Part shown: one piece after another, positions 32,785 to 41,957 of the stretch
How positions within the stretch are numbered: the stretch's first letter is position 1
Layout of the letters: the number at the start of each line of letters is the position of its first letter
Source: an uncultured Desulfovibrio sp.
Lineage (GTDB): Bacteria; Desulfobacterota; Desulfovibrionia; Desulfovibrionales; Desulfovibrionaceae
Assembly (NCBI RefSeq): GCF_949282365.1
Contig: NZ_CASDOY010000005.1
Location: 1-64,000 of the forward strand
Direction of reading: 5' to 3'
Length of the DNA stretch: 64,000 bases
Notes under the pieces: model-generated
What the model was told of the DNA's origin: nothing
What the model saw: only the letters and a program-made list of their open reading frames with translations
Database searches by the model: none
Position numbers and translations under genes: made by a program

Positions 32785-33560
32785 TCTATCTGGATATCAA
32801 AAAATCGTTCGACGATCCCGGCAGGGCGGCTCCATTCCATCTGGACATCCGGCTGGAGATGCCGGAAAGCAGCCGGACCATGGTGCTGTTCGGCGCTTCC
32901 GGTTCCGGCAAGACCCTGACCCTGCACTGCCTTGCCGGTCTGGTCCGCCCCGATGCCGGGCATATCGCCGTGGACGGGCATGTGCTCTATGACGGCGAGC
33001 AGGGCATCTGCCTGCCCGCACGGCGGCGGCGCATCGGCTACATGTTCCAGGATTACGCCCTGTTCCCGCATTTGAGCGTGCTGCACAATGTGGCCTACGC
33101 CGGTACCGGGCTCTTTCCCTGGCGGGTGAACCGGGAGCAGCGGGCATGGGCCATGGAGATGCTGGACCGGCTGGGCATCGCCCATCTGGCGGGCCTGTAT
33201 CCCGGCCATCTTTCCGGTGGGCAGAAGCAGCGCGTGGCCCTGGCGCGGGCGCTGGGCACGCGGCCTTCGCTGCTCCTGCTGGATGAACCCTTCTCCGCGC
33301 TGGACCCTCTGCTGCGCGAACGCCTGCGCGGCGAGATCCAGGAGATCCTTTCCCGCCTCACCATCCCGGCCGTCATCATCAGCCATGACCCGGACGACGT
33401 GGACGCCTTTGCCGGGACCCTGGTCATGTACCATCGCGGGCGGGCGCGCATGATCCCGGCCTATGAGCCCCTGCGCCGGGATCACGCCAGTGCCGGCGAC
33501 TGCCTGCGCCATTTGCAGAAGGAGATGCAGGAGGAGACCGAGCGGGGAAGGGCCTGCTGA
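32781..33560 (+). CDS. modC: Molybdate ABC transporter ATP-binding protein ModC, short form
   Basis: A 259-residue ABC ATPase. Walker A is GASGSGKT, the signature is LSGGQKQR, and Walker B is LLLLDEPF, followed by the H-loop (ISHD). Typical ModC is about 350 residues with a C-terminal TOBE domain for feedback by molybdate; here the protein ends soon after the H-loop. Its start overlaps the modB stop (ATGA). Loss of the TOBE domain fits with TunR carrying the oxyanion sensor next door. Confidence 0.93.
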   Translation: MIYLDIKKSFDDPGRAAPFHLDIRLEMPESSRTMVLFGASGSGKTLTLHCLAGLVRPDAGHIAVDGHVLYDGEQGICLPARRRRIGYMFQDYALFPHLSVLHNVAYAGTGLFPWRVNREQRAWAMEMLDRLGIAHLAGLYPGHLSGGQKQRVALARALGTRPSLLLLDEPFSALDPLLRERLRGEIQEILSRLTIPAVIISHDPDDVDAFAGTLVMYHRGRARMIPAYEPLRRDHASAGDCLRHLQKEMQEETERGRAC

Positions 33561-34183
33561 ACGGCCGGCCCGGCCTGCGGGGCCCTGGGCGCGAAAGCCC
33601 GCCCCGGCCCCTGGAGGTCCCGCTGCCCCGTCTGCGGGCGCTATCCCAGCGGATTGCCGTTTCCCGGACCGCCATCCCCGGGACACGTCGCCGTGCGCGG
33701 CGAACGGCGGACGCCACGGACATCATGGGCAGGGACTTCGGGATGCTGCCCCGCGCGGCAACGGGGGCGCGTCGTGGCGCTGCACCCGGCTGCCGTTCTC
33801 GCTGGCGTCCTGCGCGTCCCACCTGAAGCGGGCCCCGCTGCAGGGCTGGCCGCAACAGGCGCGAGGGCGCGTCCCGTCTGCCGTCCACGACGCGGCCATG
33901 CAGGGAGCCGCATGACATACGATCCTTTTGTGCACTATCGTGGAGCGGCGGACCGCCGGACGAAAGAGCTCCTTCGGGAGCTTTTTTTGTTGCGCTGCTG
34001 CACGCTCCGGGAGCATGCGCGGTGCATGCTTGCATCATCTGCCGGCGGGACGACAGGGCCGGTGCCGCACGGTGGCGGCGCATACTGCCAAAAAAGGCAA
34101 AGGCATGGATTTTGCTTGTCATTTGTCACAGATTTCTTTTGAATAGCCGCAGCGCTGAACAGGGACGTCATGCGGAGAGACAG
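33561..34183. other. Gene-free stretch after modC
   Basis: No gene supported. It is G+C-rich and can fold into many short stems, ending at a strong terminator (33963-33988). A frame running through the terminator (from ATG 33912) has no ribosome site and no family. The last 80 bases are A/T-richer and probably hold the promoter of the EamA gene. Confidence 0.5.
33963..33988 (+). terminator. Intrinsic terminator of the mod operon
   Basis: AGCTCC (33967-33972), TTCG loop and GGAGCT (33977-33982), with flanking A and T pairing and seven Ts. It is 400 bases after modC. Confidence 0.85.
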
Positions 34184-35119
34184 ATGACAGAAACAGAAAG
34201 ATCCATGGCCGGGGCAGGCGCTGATGCGCACCGCCCCTGGCAGAAAGGGGCGGGCCTGATCCTGCTGACGCTGCTGTGCATGACCCTTTTTGCCCTCAAC
34301 TCCATCTTGTGCCGCCTCGCGCTGCTGCATCACGGCATGGATCCGGCGAGCTATACCGCCATCCGCCTGATCTCGGGAGCGCTGATGCTCCTGGCGCTGC
34401 ATCGCTGGCGCTGCCGCAAGCGCCAGCCTGCGCCGGACTGGCGGGGCCAGGGCAGCTGGCCTGCGGCCGTCGCGCTCTTCATCTATATGCTGGCCTTTTC
34501 CGTCGCCTATGTGAACATGCCCACCGCCGCAGGGACCCTGGTCATCGCCGTGGCGGTCCAGACCAGCATGCTCGGCTACGGCATCCGCGCCGGGCAGCGT
34601 CTCGATCCGGGGCAGGCCCTGGGCATCGGTCTGGCCATGGCGGGCCTTGTGCTCCTGCTCCTGCCCGGGCTGGAAGCGCCGCCCCTGCCGGCGGCCGTGG
34701 TGATGTTCGTTTCCGGTTCCGCCTGGGGAGCCTACAGCCTGTGCGGACGCCGGTCCCGGCATGCGGCGGCGGCCACCACCGACAATTTCATCCGCTGTGT
34801 CCCGCTGGCGCTGCTGCTCCTGCTGGTGGCGGCATGGCGGTTCTCCCTGCCGCCGGAGGGCGTGCTGCTGGCCCTGTGTGCCGGGGCCCTGGCTTCGGCG
34901 CTCGGTTATGTCCTCTGGTACGCCCTGGTGCCCTGCTACAGTATCGCGGCCGCAGCGGCGGCCCAGCTGAGCGTCCCCGTCATCACGGCCGCGGGGGCCG
35001 TGGTCTTCGTGGGCGAGGCCATCACCCTGCGCCTTGTCCTTTGCTCGGCGGCCATCCTGGGAGGGATCTTCATCGTGGCCCTGTGGGGGCAGCGGCATGC
35101 CGCTGCCGGGCCCAGATAA
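34184..35119 (+). CDS. EamA/DMT-family membrane transporter
   Basis: A 311-residue protein with about ten hydrophobic helices in two EamA repeats (first around residues 25-150, second around 165-300). Conserved features include the small-residue-rich NSILCRLAL helix and the final GGIFIVALWG helix. EamA proteins are mostly exporters of amino acids or other metabolites; the substrate cannot be read from the sequence. GCGGAGAG precedes ATG 34184; longer in-frame versions start in non-coding sequence. The next gene is 30 bases downstream and may be cotranscribed. Confidence 0.82.
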   Translation: MTETERSMAGAGADAHRPWQKGAGLILLTLLCMTLFALNSILCRLALLHHGMDPASYTAIRLISGALMLLALHRWRCRKRQPAPDWRGQGSWPAAVALFIYMLAFSVAYVNMPTAAGTLVIAVAVQTSMLGYGIRAGQRLDPGQALGIGLAMAGLVLLLLPGLEAPPLPAAVVMFVSGSAWGAYSLCGRRSRHAAAATTDNFIRCVPLALLLLLVAAWRFSLPPEGVLLALCAGALASALGYVLWYALVPCYSIAAAAAAQLSVPVITAAGAVVFVGEAITLRLVLCSAAILGGIFIVALWGQRHAAAGPR

Positions 35120-35149
35120 ACGGCGGGCATCCCGCCATCAGGAGTCGTC

Positions 35150-36091
35150 ATGGCCTGCGGACTGGAACTTTCGCGACGGTATTTTGAACACTGCCTGCCT
35201 CTGCTGGAAAGGGAGGCGGGGGAGATCCTGCCCCTGTGCGCCATCGGTCTGGCAGGGGAGGGCTCGGAATGTCTGGGCTTCGACGACGGGATCTCCCGGG
35301 ATCATGACTGGGGGCCGGGCTTCTGCATCTGGCTTTCCCGGGAGGATCTGGACCGGCACCGGCAGCGTCTGGAGGAGGTCCTGCGCCTGCTGCCGGCGAC
35401 CTTCGGGGGCCTGCCCTGCCGCATGGCCCCGGAACGGCGTCTGGGGCGGGTAGGGCCCATGGCCACGGAAGATTTCTACGCCCGCTTCACCGGCCGGGAT
35501 ACGCCGCCCCATGACTGGCGGCACTGGCTGGGCATGCAGGAATGGGCCCTGGCCGCCTGTACCGGCGGCGAGGTCTTTTTTGACGGTCCCGGCCGTTTTT
35601 CGGCCTGGCGCGCGACGCTGCTGGATTATTTCCCCCGAGACCTGCACCTGAAAAAAATGGCCACGCGCTGCATGCAGATGGCACAGGCCGGGCAGTACAA
35701 TCTGCCGCGCTGCCTCCAGCGCGGGGACAGTATCGGCGCCATGCTGGCCCTGGGCAGGTTCAGCGAAGCGGCCCTCTCCCTGGTCTGCCTGCTGAACCGG
35801 CGCTATCTGCCCTTCTACAAATGGGCCCACCGTACCGTGCAGGCCCTGCCCCGTCTGGGCAGCGACATCTGCACCGCCCTGCATCAGGCCGCTGCGGCAT
35901 CTCTGGCGACGGAAGAAGGCGGGCAGCGCGCCGTGGCGGCCGTGGAGGATATCTGCGTCCTGGTGGCGGCGGAGTTGCGCCGTCAGGGCCTGAGCGACGA
36001 GGAGGACAGCTGGCTGTGGCTGCACGGGCCGGCCCTGATGCGTCAGGTGCGTACGGCGGAGATCCTGCGCATGGACCTCTTGCGCGACTGA
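35150..36091 (+). CDS. DUF4037 protein, nucleotidyltransferase-like
   Basis: A 313-residue protein. The segment GLAGEGSECLGFDDGISRDH, followed by DWG, is the DUF4037 hallmark, with a G-S...D-x-D arrangement like that of minimal nucleotidyltransferases. The rest is helical. Members are widespread and uncharacterised; some are fused to or next to TPR proteins, and a TPR gene follows here. AGGAGT precedes the start. The role is unknown; transfer of a nucleotide to a small molecule or protein would fit the fold. Confidence 0.75.
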   Translation: MACGLELSRRYFEHCLPLLEREAGEILPLCAIGLAGEGSECLGFDDGISRDHDWGPGFCIWLSREDLDRHRQRLEEVLRLLPATFGGLPCRMAPERRLGRVGPMATEDFYARFTGRDTPPHDWRHWLGMQEWALAACTGGEVFFDGPGRFSAWRATLLDYFPRDLHLKKMATRCMQMAQAGQYNLPRCLQRGDSIGAMLALGRFSEAALSLVCLLNRRYLPFYKWAHRTVQALPRLGSDICTALHQAAAASLATEEGGQRAVAAVEDICVLVAAELRRQGLSDEEDSWLWLHGPALMRQVRTAEILRMDLLRD

Positions 36092-36394
36092 GGGCAGGGG
36101 ACTGCGGGCCGCACTGACGAGTGCCGTGCACAGGATGGTGCCGTGCGCCACGCCGGGAGGAAGGGCGACGTACGCTGCCCGCAGCCGTCAAAAAGACTTT
36201 TTTTGCCGTCATGCGGAGCGCCCGGCGTGAGCGCAGACGGGCACGGCGTCCCGTCGGTGGCGGGAGCGGCCTGCCGGAGCCGGGACGCGACGGGCCATGG
36301 TTGCGGGCGGCTGCCCCTTTTGGCAATATGGGAGCAGCCATGAACGGGCGCCGTGCAAGCGCGCCGTCACAAGATGTTTTTCAGGAGTGGAAAC
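36092..36394. other. Gene-free stretch before the TPR gene
   Basis: About 300 bases with no recognised gene. An AAAAAGACTTTTTTT run near 36189 is the only T-rich element, and there is no clear stem. Confidence 0.4.
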
Positions 36395-37240
36395 ATGGAT
36401 GCAAAAAGCTGGATCCAGGAGGTCCGCGCCGCCGGCAAGCTGATGGCCGCCGGTGACCTTGCCGGTGCTGAAAGCCGGTATCGCGGTCTGCTGGACACGG
36501 GAGCGGTCACGCCCCTGTACAGGGCTCTGGCCCTGGACGGGCTGGGACGTGCGCTTTTTGAGCAGGGCCGTCAGAAAGAAGCCATCGACGCCATCGAGGA
36601 AGCGGTGGCCCTGCTGCGCGAGCATCAGGGGGCGAAGGATCCCGTCACCTGCGGGGCCCTGCAGAACCTGGGGCGTCTGTACCTTGCCGCCGGTCAGGTG
36701 GACAAGGCCCTTGCCGTGGGCCGGGAGGCTGTGGAAGGCCTGCGCGCCGGTTTTGGCGACGACCATCCGCTGGTGGCCGGGGCCATGCTGCGCCTTTCGG
36801 CCAACCTGTACACGCAGGGCGATCTGGACGGCGCGGAAGAACTGTTGCTCAAGGCCCGGGCGGCTTTTGAAAAGCAGTCGGACAAACAGTCCCGTCTGGA
36901 TGTCGCCACCTGTCTGAACAATCTGGGCCGCATCCATGAAGAGCGCGGCGACCCCATAACGGGCATCGATCTGCATCGCCAGGCTGTCGCCATCCGCAAG
37001 GAGCTGCTGGGCGACCACGCGGACACGGCCTTTTCCCTGGGCAATCTCGGCGTGGCCCTGGCGACGATGGGCCGCTGGCAGGAAGCTGTGGATACCCTGC
37101 AGGAAGCCCTGGACTGCTATGCCCGGGCGGGCCGCAGCTCCGGCCCGGACATCGAGGGCTACCGCAAGAACCTTGAAGTCTGCCGGCATGCCTTGCAGAT
37201 GATGGGACCGGAGGCCGCGCCCCGGACCTGCGGCAAGTAG
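36395..37240 (+). CDS. Tetratricopeptide-repeat protein
   Basis: A 281-residue protein built from about six TPR-type helix pairs (for example ALQNLGRLYLAAGQVDKALA and CLNNLGRIHEERGDPITGID). The kinesin-light-chain-like spacing and lack of a signal sequence suggest a cytoplasmic scaffold. TCAGGAG precedes ATG 36395. No catalytic domain. A partner role with the DUF4037 protein upstream is a guess based on position only. Confidence 0.8.
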   Translation: MDAKSWIQEVRAAGKLMAAGDLAGAESRYRGLLDTGAVTPLYRALALDGLGRALFEQGRQKEAIDAIEEAVALLREHQGAKDPVTCGALQNLGRLYLAAGQVDKALAVGREAVEGLRAGFGDDHPLVAGAMLRLSANLYTQGDLDGAEELLLKARAAFEKQSDKQSRLDVATCLNNLGRIHEERGDPITGIDLHRQAVAIRKELLGDHADTAFSLGNLGVALATMGRWQEAVDTLQEALDCYARAGRSSGPDIEGYRKNLEVCRHALQMMGPEAAPRTCGK

Positions 37241-37357
37241 CCGCACGTCCGGGAAAGGACGGGGGATCAGGGTGCGGCCTGCGTCCGCCACACGGACGGG
37301 ACGGCCGCAAGGCCCGGTACTGCAGACGCTTCTTGCCGGACGATCGACGTACAGCGA

Positions 37358-37389
37358 GGGGGAAGGCCATAGGGCTTTCCCCCTTTTTT
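37358..37389 (+). terminator. Intrinsic terminator after the TPR gene
   Basis: GGGGGAAGGCC (37358-37368) pairs with GGCTTTCCCCC (37373-37383), including one G-U, and TTTTTT follows. It lies between convergent genes. Confidence 0.85.
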
Positions 37390-37426
37390 CGTGGCGAAAA
37401 ACGGTACTGGCGAGGGGCTGGCGGAG

Positions 37427-37804
37427 CTAACGGCGGCGCAGGGCAAAGGCCAGCACCAGGATGACCAGGGCCAGGCCGCATGTGAGGGCCAGGGGCAGGC
37501 TGTCCAGTGCATCGCCGTAATGCTGGCGGGCCAGAGCGGCACCGGCGAAGATGCCACCGGCAAGGAGGGCCTTGAGGCCCACGCCGCGCCACTGGCGCTG
37601 GCGCAGGGCCGTGCGGCTCCGGTAGAGGCTGTCGGCATGGCGGGCTTCATAGGCCGCCAGATCAAGGCCCCGGCGGGCCAGCTCCGCATCGAAGATCTGA
37701 CGGGCCTGTTCGGTCAGCTTGGGGCGTTCCAGGGCGCAGAGGGCCTGGTCATCCAGTGCGGCATAGCGCTGGCGCAAAAGATCGGCTTTTTCGTCACGAT
37801 TCAT
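37427..37804 (-). CDS. Small membrane protein of unknown family
   Basis: A 125-residue protein I do not recognise. The first 65 residues are charged and helical (DEKADLLRQRYAALDDQALC). Two hydrophobic helices follow (about 75-92 and 100-120), and the end is basic (RRR). Its ATG overlaps the stop of the phosphatase-like gene (TCAT on the plus strand), so the two are translated together. It may anchor or assist that protein at the membrane, but nothing proves this. Confidence 0.65.
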   Translation of the reverse strand: MNRDEKADLLRQRYAALDDQALCALERPKLTEQARQIFDAELARRGLDLAAYEARHADSLYRSRTALRQRQWRGVGLKALLAGGIFAGAALARQHYGDALDSLPLALTCGLALVILVLAFALRRR

Positions 37805-39168
37805 GGCTGTACGGGGGCGGAAGGTGCGGTCGGTGCCTGCGGCGACACCATCTCGGGCAGGAAGGTGATGCGCGGGATGCTGCGCCCTGCCAGCGCGCCG
37901 CGCACACGCTGCTCGAAAGCGGCGCTGTCCAGGGCCGGGGCGCCGTCCCGCCCGTCGAGCGTCACGCGGGCTTCCAGAAGGGCAGGACCATAGGCGGCCG
38001 GGGCCGTCCGGTAGCCGCCCGCCGTGGTCACGTCCAGCGGCGCGTGCATGAAGTCGAGGCCCTGCAGGAAAAAGCGGAAGCGCACTTCGGCGGCCTTGTC
38101 CGGGCCTTCCCACAATTCCATGACCAGGACAGCCCCCGGAGGCAGGGCATTGACGGGGAAGCCCGACGCCTGCCAGCTGACGCCCAGCAGGGCGCCCACA
38201 GCGGCCAGGTTGCTCTCGTTGCCCACGAAGACGGCGCAGCGGGCCTCATTGAGACGGGGATCGGCATGCTGGCTGTAGAGCGCCAGGGCCATGTCGCGCA
38301 GCAGGGGCCCGCCGTAGATGCCCGCTATCAGCGGCGTACGGTACAGGGCATTGGAGATCTCGCTGTGGACGGGCAGGAGCTTGCGCAGGGCGGCGGCATT
38401 GGCCTGTCCCCAGGCGGCATCCTGCTGCGGCCACTGGGCGTATTCCTGCAGCAGCAGATCCACCAGATGCGCGCCCATGCCCAGACCGCCGCGGATCTCC
38501 ACACGCCGCCCCCTGTCCATGATGGAGATGCCCGGCGTCATGTCCGAAAGGCGGCAGTCCGCAGGCAGGTTGATGCTGCGGCAGGTCTCGGGCGTCAGGG
38601 GGCCTGTCAGCTGGTCCAGGAGGGCCATGGGTTCGCCCAGTGTCTCCCACAGCTGGGAAAAATCCCCGTTGACGTGGTCCAGGATGGCCAGCGCCGTTTC
38701 GGCGGGATTGAAGATGGCCAGCCCGGCCTGCACGGGTTCGAACAGGGGATCGGTAGCCGTATTGACGATGGCATAGGCAGGCAGGCTGCCGGGGGCCAGG
38801 CCCCGCAGCAGGGCCTCGGCACTGGCGCGGCTGGCGGGGGTATTGTCGGCCCGTACGAAGACCCGCTCCTGCGTCTGGCGCACGGGCAGCAGACCGGCCT
38901 CAAGGTACAGGCCGCGCAGGGCCGCCCATTGGGCCGTCAGCAGCAGGGCCCCGCGTTCCGAAAGCTGGCCGGGCCCCACCGGCCATTGCGGCCAGGCCTT
39001 GCCGGTGATCCCGGGCAGCCGGGCGTCTGCGGCCGGTGCGGCGATGCCGTGGCGCACCAGCATGACGACCTTGCTGAGATGATGTTCGGATGCGGCGGCA
39101 GACACCGGAGAGGCCATCACTGCCCAAAGCAGGAGGGCCAGAGCGGCGAGGCGGGTCCAGATTCGCAT
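37801..39168 (-). CDS. Histidine-acid-phosphatase family protein with altered catalytic motifs
   Basis: A 455-residue secreted protein: signal peptide (hydrophobic run 7-24, cleavage near SAA-AS), then the branch 2 histidine phosphatase fold. The nucleophile motif is RHGIAAP (39-45), where active phytases and AppA have RHGxRxP, so the second arginine is lost. The C-terminal HD pair is NE (FVGNESNLAAVG). The fold is otherwise complete (compare AppA FIAGHDTNLANL). It may act on a different substrate or be weakly active. GGAGA precedes ATG 39168. It overlaps the small membrane protein gene by four bases. Confidence 0.75.
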   Translation of the reverse strand: MRIWTRLAALALLLWAVMASPVSAAASEHHLSKVVMLVRHGIAAPAADARLPGITGKAWPQWPVGPGQLSERGALLLTAQWAALRGLYLEAGLLPVRQTQERVFVRADNTPASRASAEALLRGLAPGSLPAYAIVNTATDPLFEPVQAGLAIFNPAETALAILDHVNGDFSQLWETLGEPMALLDQLTGPLTPETCRSINLPADCRLSDMTPGISIMDRGRRVEIRGGLGMGAHLVDLLLQEYAQWPQQDAAWGQANAAALRKLLPVHSEISNALYRTPLIAGIYGGPLLRDMALALYSQHADPRLNEARCAVFVGNESNLAAVGALLGVSWQASGFPVNALPPGAVLVMELWEGPDKAAEVRFRFFLQGLDFMHAPLDVTTAGGYRTAPAAYGPALLEARVTLDGRDGAPALDSAAFEQRVRGALAGRSIPRITFLPEMVSPQAPTAPSAPVQP

Positions 39169-39481
39169 GCAGATCTCCTTTCTTGGGGGGCAGCATAAGC
39201 GCAAATGCTTCCGGGGGCAATGTCTTCGGCCAGTTGCCTGCACTGCCGCACGGGGGCGGGACCCTGCAAGGGATTCACCAAAGACGAAGCAGGCACGGTG
39301 CGCCGCCGCACGAGCGGCGGGACCCCGCCGTGGCAGGTCGGGCATGGACAAAGCGGGCCGGCGCTGCTAGATTCCTGCTTTCCGCCTGTACAGGAAAGCG
39401 GCCTGTGTGACAGGCCGGCAGCCGCAGGGCGGCACGGGCGGAGCGAGTTTCTGTAATGGACCCGAAAGGGTGGAGCATGGC
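39169..39481. other. Divergent intergenic region upstream of argF
   Basis: It holds the argF promoter at 39345-39373 and the leader to the ATG. The phosphatase-like gene reads away on the other side; its promoter was not found. Confidence 0.5.
39345..39373 (+). promoter_or_regulatory. Candidate argF promoter
   Basis: TGGACA (39345-39350) and TAGATT (39368-39373) are 17 bases apart. A start near 39380 gives a leader of about 100 bases. No ARG box was recognised. Confidence 0.5.
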
Positions 39482-40513
39482 ATGAGCAGACTGACGAATC
39501 GTGATTTTTTGAAGGAAACGGATTTTACTCCCGAAGACCTGATCTACTTGCTGGATCTGGCCGCCGCACTGAAAAAAGCCAAGCAGGAAAGGCGCGAGCC
39601 CAAGTTCCTGCTGGACAGGAACATCGTGCTGCTGTTTGAAAAGGATTCCACCCGCACCCGTTGCTCCTTTGAAGTGGCGGCGCATGACCAGGGGGCCCAT
39701 ACCACCTATCTGGGGCCTTCCGGTTCCCAGATCGGCAAAAAGGAATCCATGGCCGACACGGCACGCGTGCTGTCCGGCTTCTATGACGGTATCGAATACC
39801 GCGGCTTCGGCCAGAGCATCGTGGAAGAACTGGCCCGCTATGCCGACGTCCCGGTGTGGAACGGCCTGACCAATGAGTGGCACCCCACCCAGATCCTCGC
39901 GGATTTCCTGACCATGCGTGAACATTGCGACAAGCCCTATACGGCCCAGACCATGGCCTATATCGGGGATGCCCGCTACAATATGGGCAATTCCCTGATG
40001 ATCGCCTCGGCCATGCTGGGGCTGGATTTCCGCAGCGTGGCGCCTAGGGCCCTGTGGACCTCCGACGAGATCTATGCCCAGGCCTGCGCCATCGCCCGGC
40101 AGACCGGGGCGCGCATCACCCGCACGGAGGATGTGGACGCCGGCGTCAAGGGCTGTGATTTCCTCTATTCCGACGTCTGGGTCTCCATGGGCGAACCGGA
40201 AGAAGTCTGGCAGGAACGCATCAACCTGCTGACGCCCTACCGCGTGGATGCCGACATGATGCGCAAGACCGGCAACGACCGCTGCGCCTTCCTGCACTGC
40301 CTGCCCAGCTTCCACAACCGGGAGACCACCATCGGCGAAAAAATGTACCAGCGCTTCGGCCTGGAATGCATGGAAGTGAGCGATGAGGTCTTCGAGTCGC
40401 CCAACAGCCTCGTGTTCGCCGAAGCGGCCAACCGCATGCACACCATCAAGGCCGTCATGGTGGCCACGCTGGCCGACGTGCCGGACGATTTCGTGAAGCA
40501 GGGCCGTCTGTAG
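39482..40513 (+). CDS. argF: Ornithine carbamoyltransferase
   Basis: A 343-residue cytoplasmic enzyme that makes citrulline from ornithine and carbamoyl phosphate in arginine synthesis. All signatures are intact: DSTRTR for carbamoyl phosphate, HPTQ, the SMGEP (SMG loop) for ornithine, and FLHCLP with the catalytic cysteine. Start at ATG 39482 after GGGTGGAG. It stands alone, with its own promoter and terminator. It is the functional counterpart of the degenerate paralogue at 13713-14609. Confidence 0.95.
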   Translation: MSRLTNRDFLKETDFTPEDLIYLLDLAAALKKAKQERREPKFLLDRNIVLLFEKDSTRTRCSFEVAAHDQGAHTTYLGPSGSQIGKKESMADTARVLSGFYDGIEYRGFGQSIVEELARYADVPVWNGLTNEWHPTQILADFLTMREHCDKPYTAQTMAYIGDARYNMGNSLMIASAMLGLDFRSVAPRALWTSDEIYAQACAIARQTGARITRTEDVDAGVKGCDFLYSDVWVSMGEPEEVWQERINLLTPYRVDADMMRKTGNDRCAFLHCLPSFHNRETTIGEKMYQRFGLECMEVSDEVFESPNSLVFAEAANRMHTIKAVMVATLADVPDDFVKQGRL

Positions 40514-41100
40514 ACCGCGCTGTGCCGCCCTGCAGGTCCTCCCTTGCGGCAGCGGGGCCTGCTTCCTGTCCTGGCGGGCAGGGAGACCGCGCAGCGTCTC
40601 CGGCGGCCGGGCCGCGAGGACGCCAGCAAGCAGAAGAGCGTGTATCCTTGAACGGGTACACGCTCTTTTTTCATGGGTCGCGGCTGCTCCGGTGTGATGC
40701 GGCCAGATGCCGCACCGCTCCCGTGCGTGGCCCGGCACCCCCTGTGCGTGGCCAGGATGGATCCCATCCTTCGGTCGAGGTCGATCCGTGTCACCTCCTG
40801 TGCGGAGGGACAGGAGGGCGGGCTGCCGTGCTGACCAGCCACGGCAGCAGAACGGACAGGGCAGCGCTTTGCGGCGGGCGGTCCTTTTTTCGGGCAAAGG
40901 AAGTTCCCCGGCTGGCCGATGAAGGGGGACGATGGAGGCGGGGCAACGAAGTGGTGCAGGAGCAGCGGTCTTCAGCGCCCGGCGTCACAGACATGCGGCT
41001 CGGGAGCCTCGGGGCGGCTGCGGGAAAGCTGTGCCCTGTTTGCGCCGTATCCCTTCGGGCCCGCGGAAGAGCGGCCCTCTTGCCTCCCGGGAACAGCGGG
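40514..41100. other. Gene-free stretch between argF and the S24 gene
   Basis: It holds the argF terminator (40634-40671). The remaining 430 bases contain no supported gene; several frames are open only because the sequence is G+C-rich. Confidence 0.5.
40634..40671 (+). terminator. Intrinsic terminator of argF
   Basis: AAGAGCGTGTA (40634-40644) pairs exactly with TACACGCTCTT (40657-40667), and the T-run continues to 40671. Confidence 0.9.
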
Positions 41101-41802
41101 CTAGCGGTATTCGCGGCCGGACCAGAGCACTCGGCCGATGACGCGGAACTGCTCGGCGCAGTCGCCGCCCAGGTCGAGGCTCACGGGCGGATAGGCGGGG
41201 TTGGTGCTGTGCAGGACGATCTTGCCGGGCTGCAGGTCGATGCGCTTGATATAAATGGCATCCTCGAAGCCGATGGCATAGAGGCGGCCCGAGACGATCT
41301 CGGTCTGCCCCTGGTCCAGCAGCACCAGGTCGTTGTCCTGGATCTCGGGCAGCATGCTGTCGCCGGAGACGCGCATCAGGACCATGCGCCGGGGATTGCC
41401 CTTGCGGTGCAGGAAATCGCTGCGGAAGGCATAGCCGCCTGCCTGCTCGCTGCTGACCTCAAGACTGCCGGAACCGGCGGAAAGGCGGGCCTCCACCAGG
41501 GGGACGGTGATCATGTCCACATCGTCGTCGCAATCTTCCAGCATCAGGCAGGCGGGCATGGCGCCCGGTTCCACCAGCGGCAGGCGCATGGGGCCGCGAC
41601 CGAAAAAGATCCAGTCGGCATTGCAGCCGGTCTCCGCGGCGCAGGCCTGGACCCACGCGGAGGGGACGTCCCCCCGGGCCAGCGTCTGCTCCACCTCCGC
41701 GGCGGAAAGTCCCAGGGCCCGGGCCAGTTCAGCAGTGGTGTCCGCTTCCAGAGCCTGCATGAGGCGCTGGATGACGGAGGCATCAGGACGGGAATCTGTC
41801 AT
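41101..41802 (-). CDS. LexA/CI-like S24 repressor with helix-turn-helix
   Basis: A 233-residue protein. Residues 10-60 look like a Bac_CI-type helix-turn-helix (ELARALGLSAAEVEQ), and the C-terminus is an S24 peptidase with Ser in VSGDSMLPEI and Lys in AIYIKRI. Such proteins cleave themselves when RecA is activated by DNA damage or respond to other stress. GGAG precedes ATG 41802. No phage genes are nearby, so it is probably a resident stress regulator; its targets are unknown. Confidence 0.8.
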   Translation of the reverse strand: MTDSRPDASVIQRLMQALEADTTAELARALGLSAAEVEQTLARGDVPSAWVQACAAETGCNADWIFFGRGPMRLPLVEPGAMPACLMLEDCDDDVDMITVPLVEARLSAGSGSLEVSSEQAGGYAFRSDFLHRKGNPRRMVLMRVSGDSMLPEIQDNDLVLLDQGQTEIVSGRLYAIGFEDAIYIKRIDLQPGKIVLHSTNPAYPPVSLDLGGDCAEQFRVIGRVLWSGREYR

Positions 41803-41909
41803 GGGGATCTCCTGCGGCACGAGATGGAAAACAGTCCCATGCTAGCAGCAGGGCAGGGGGAAGGCAAGCAGGGGCACGGCGGGCGCTGGGGATTCCGGAG
41901 GCGGGGGCG

Positions 41910-41935
41910 AAAAAAAAGCCCCGCCGGAGCGGGGC
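41910..41935 (-). terminator. Intrinsic terminator of dapA
   Basis: On the minus strand GCCCCG (41935-41930) pairs with CGGGGC (41923-41918) and eight Ts follow (41917-41910). It is 23 bases after the dapA stop. Confidence 0.88.
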
Positions 41936-41957
41936 GTGTTCCTCATGCGGGAGTGGA

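Noticed and set aside
33654..34142. Possible gene after modC
   Set aside because: The frame runs through a strong intrinsic terminator, has no ribosome site and resembles no family.
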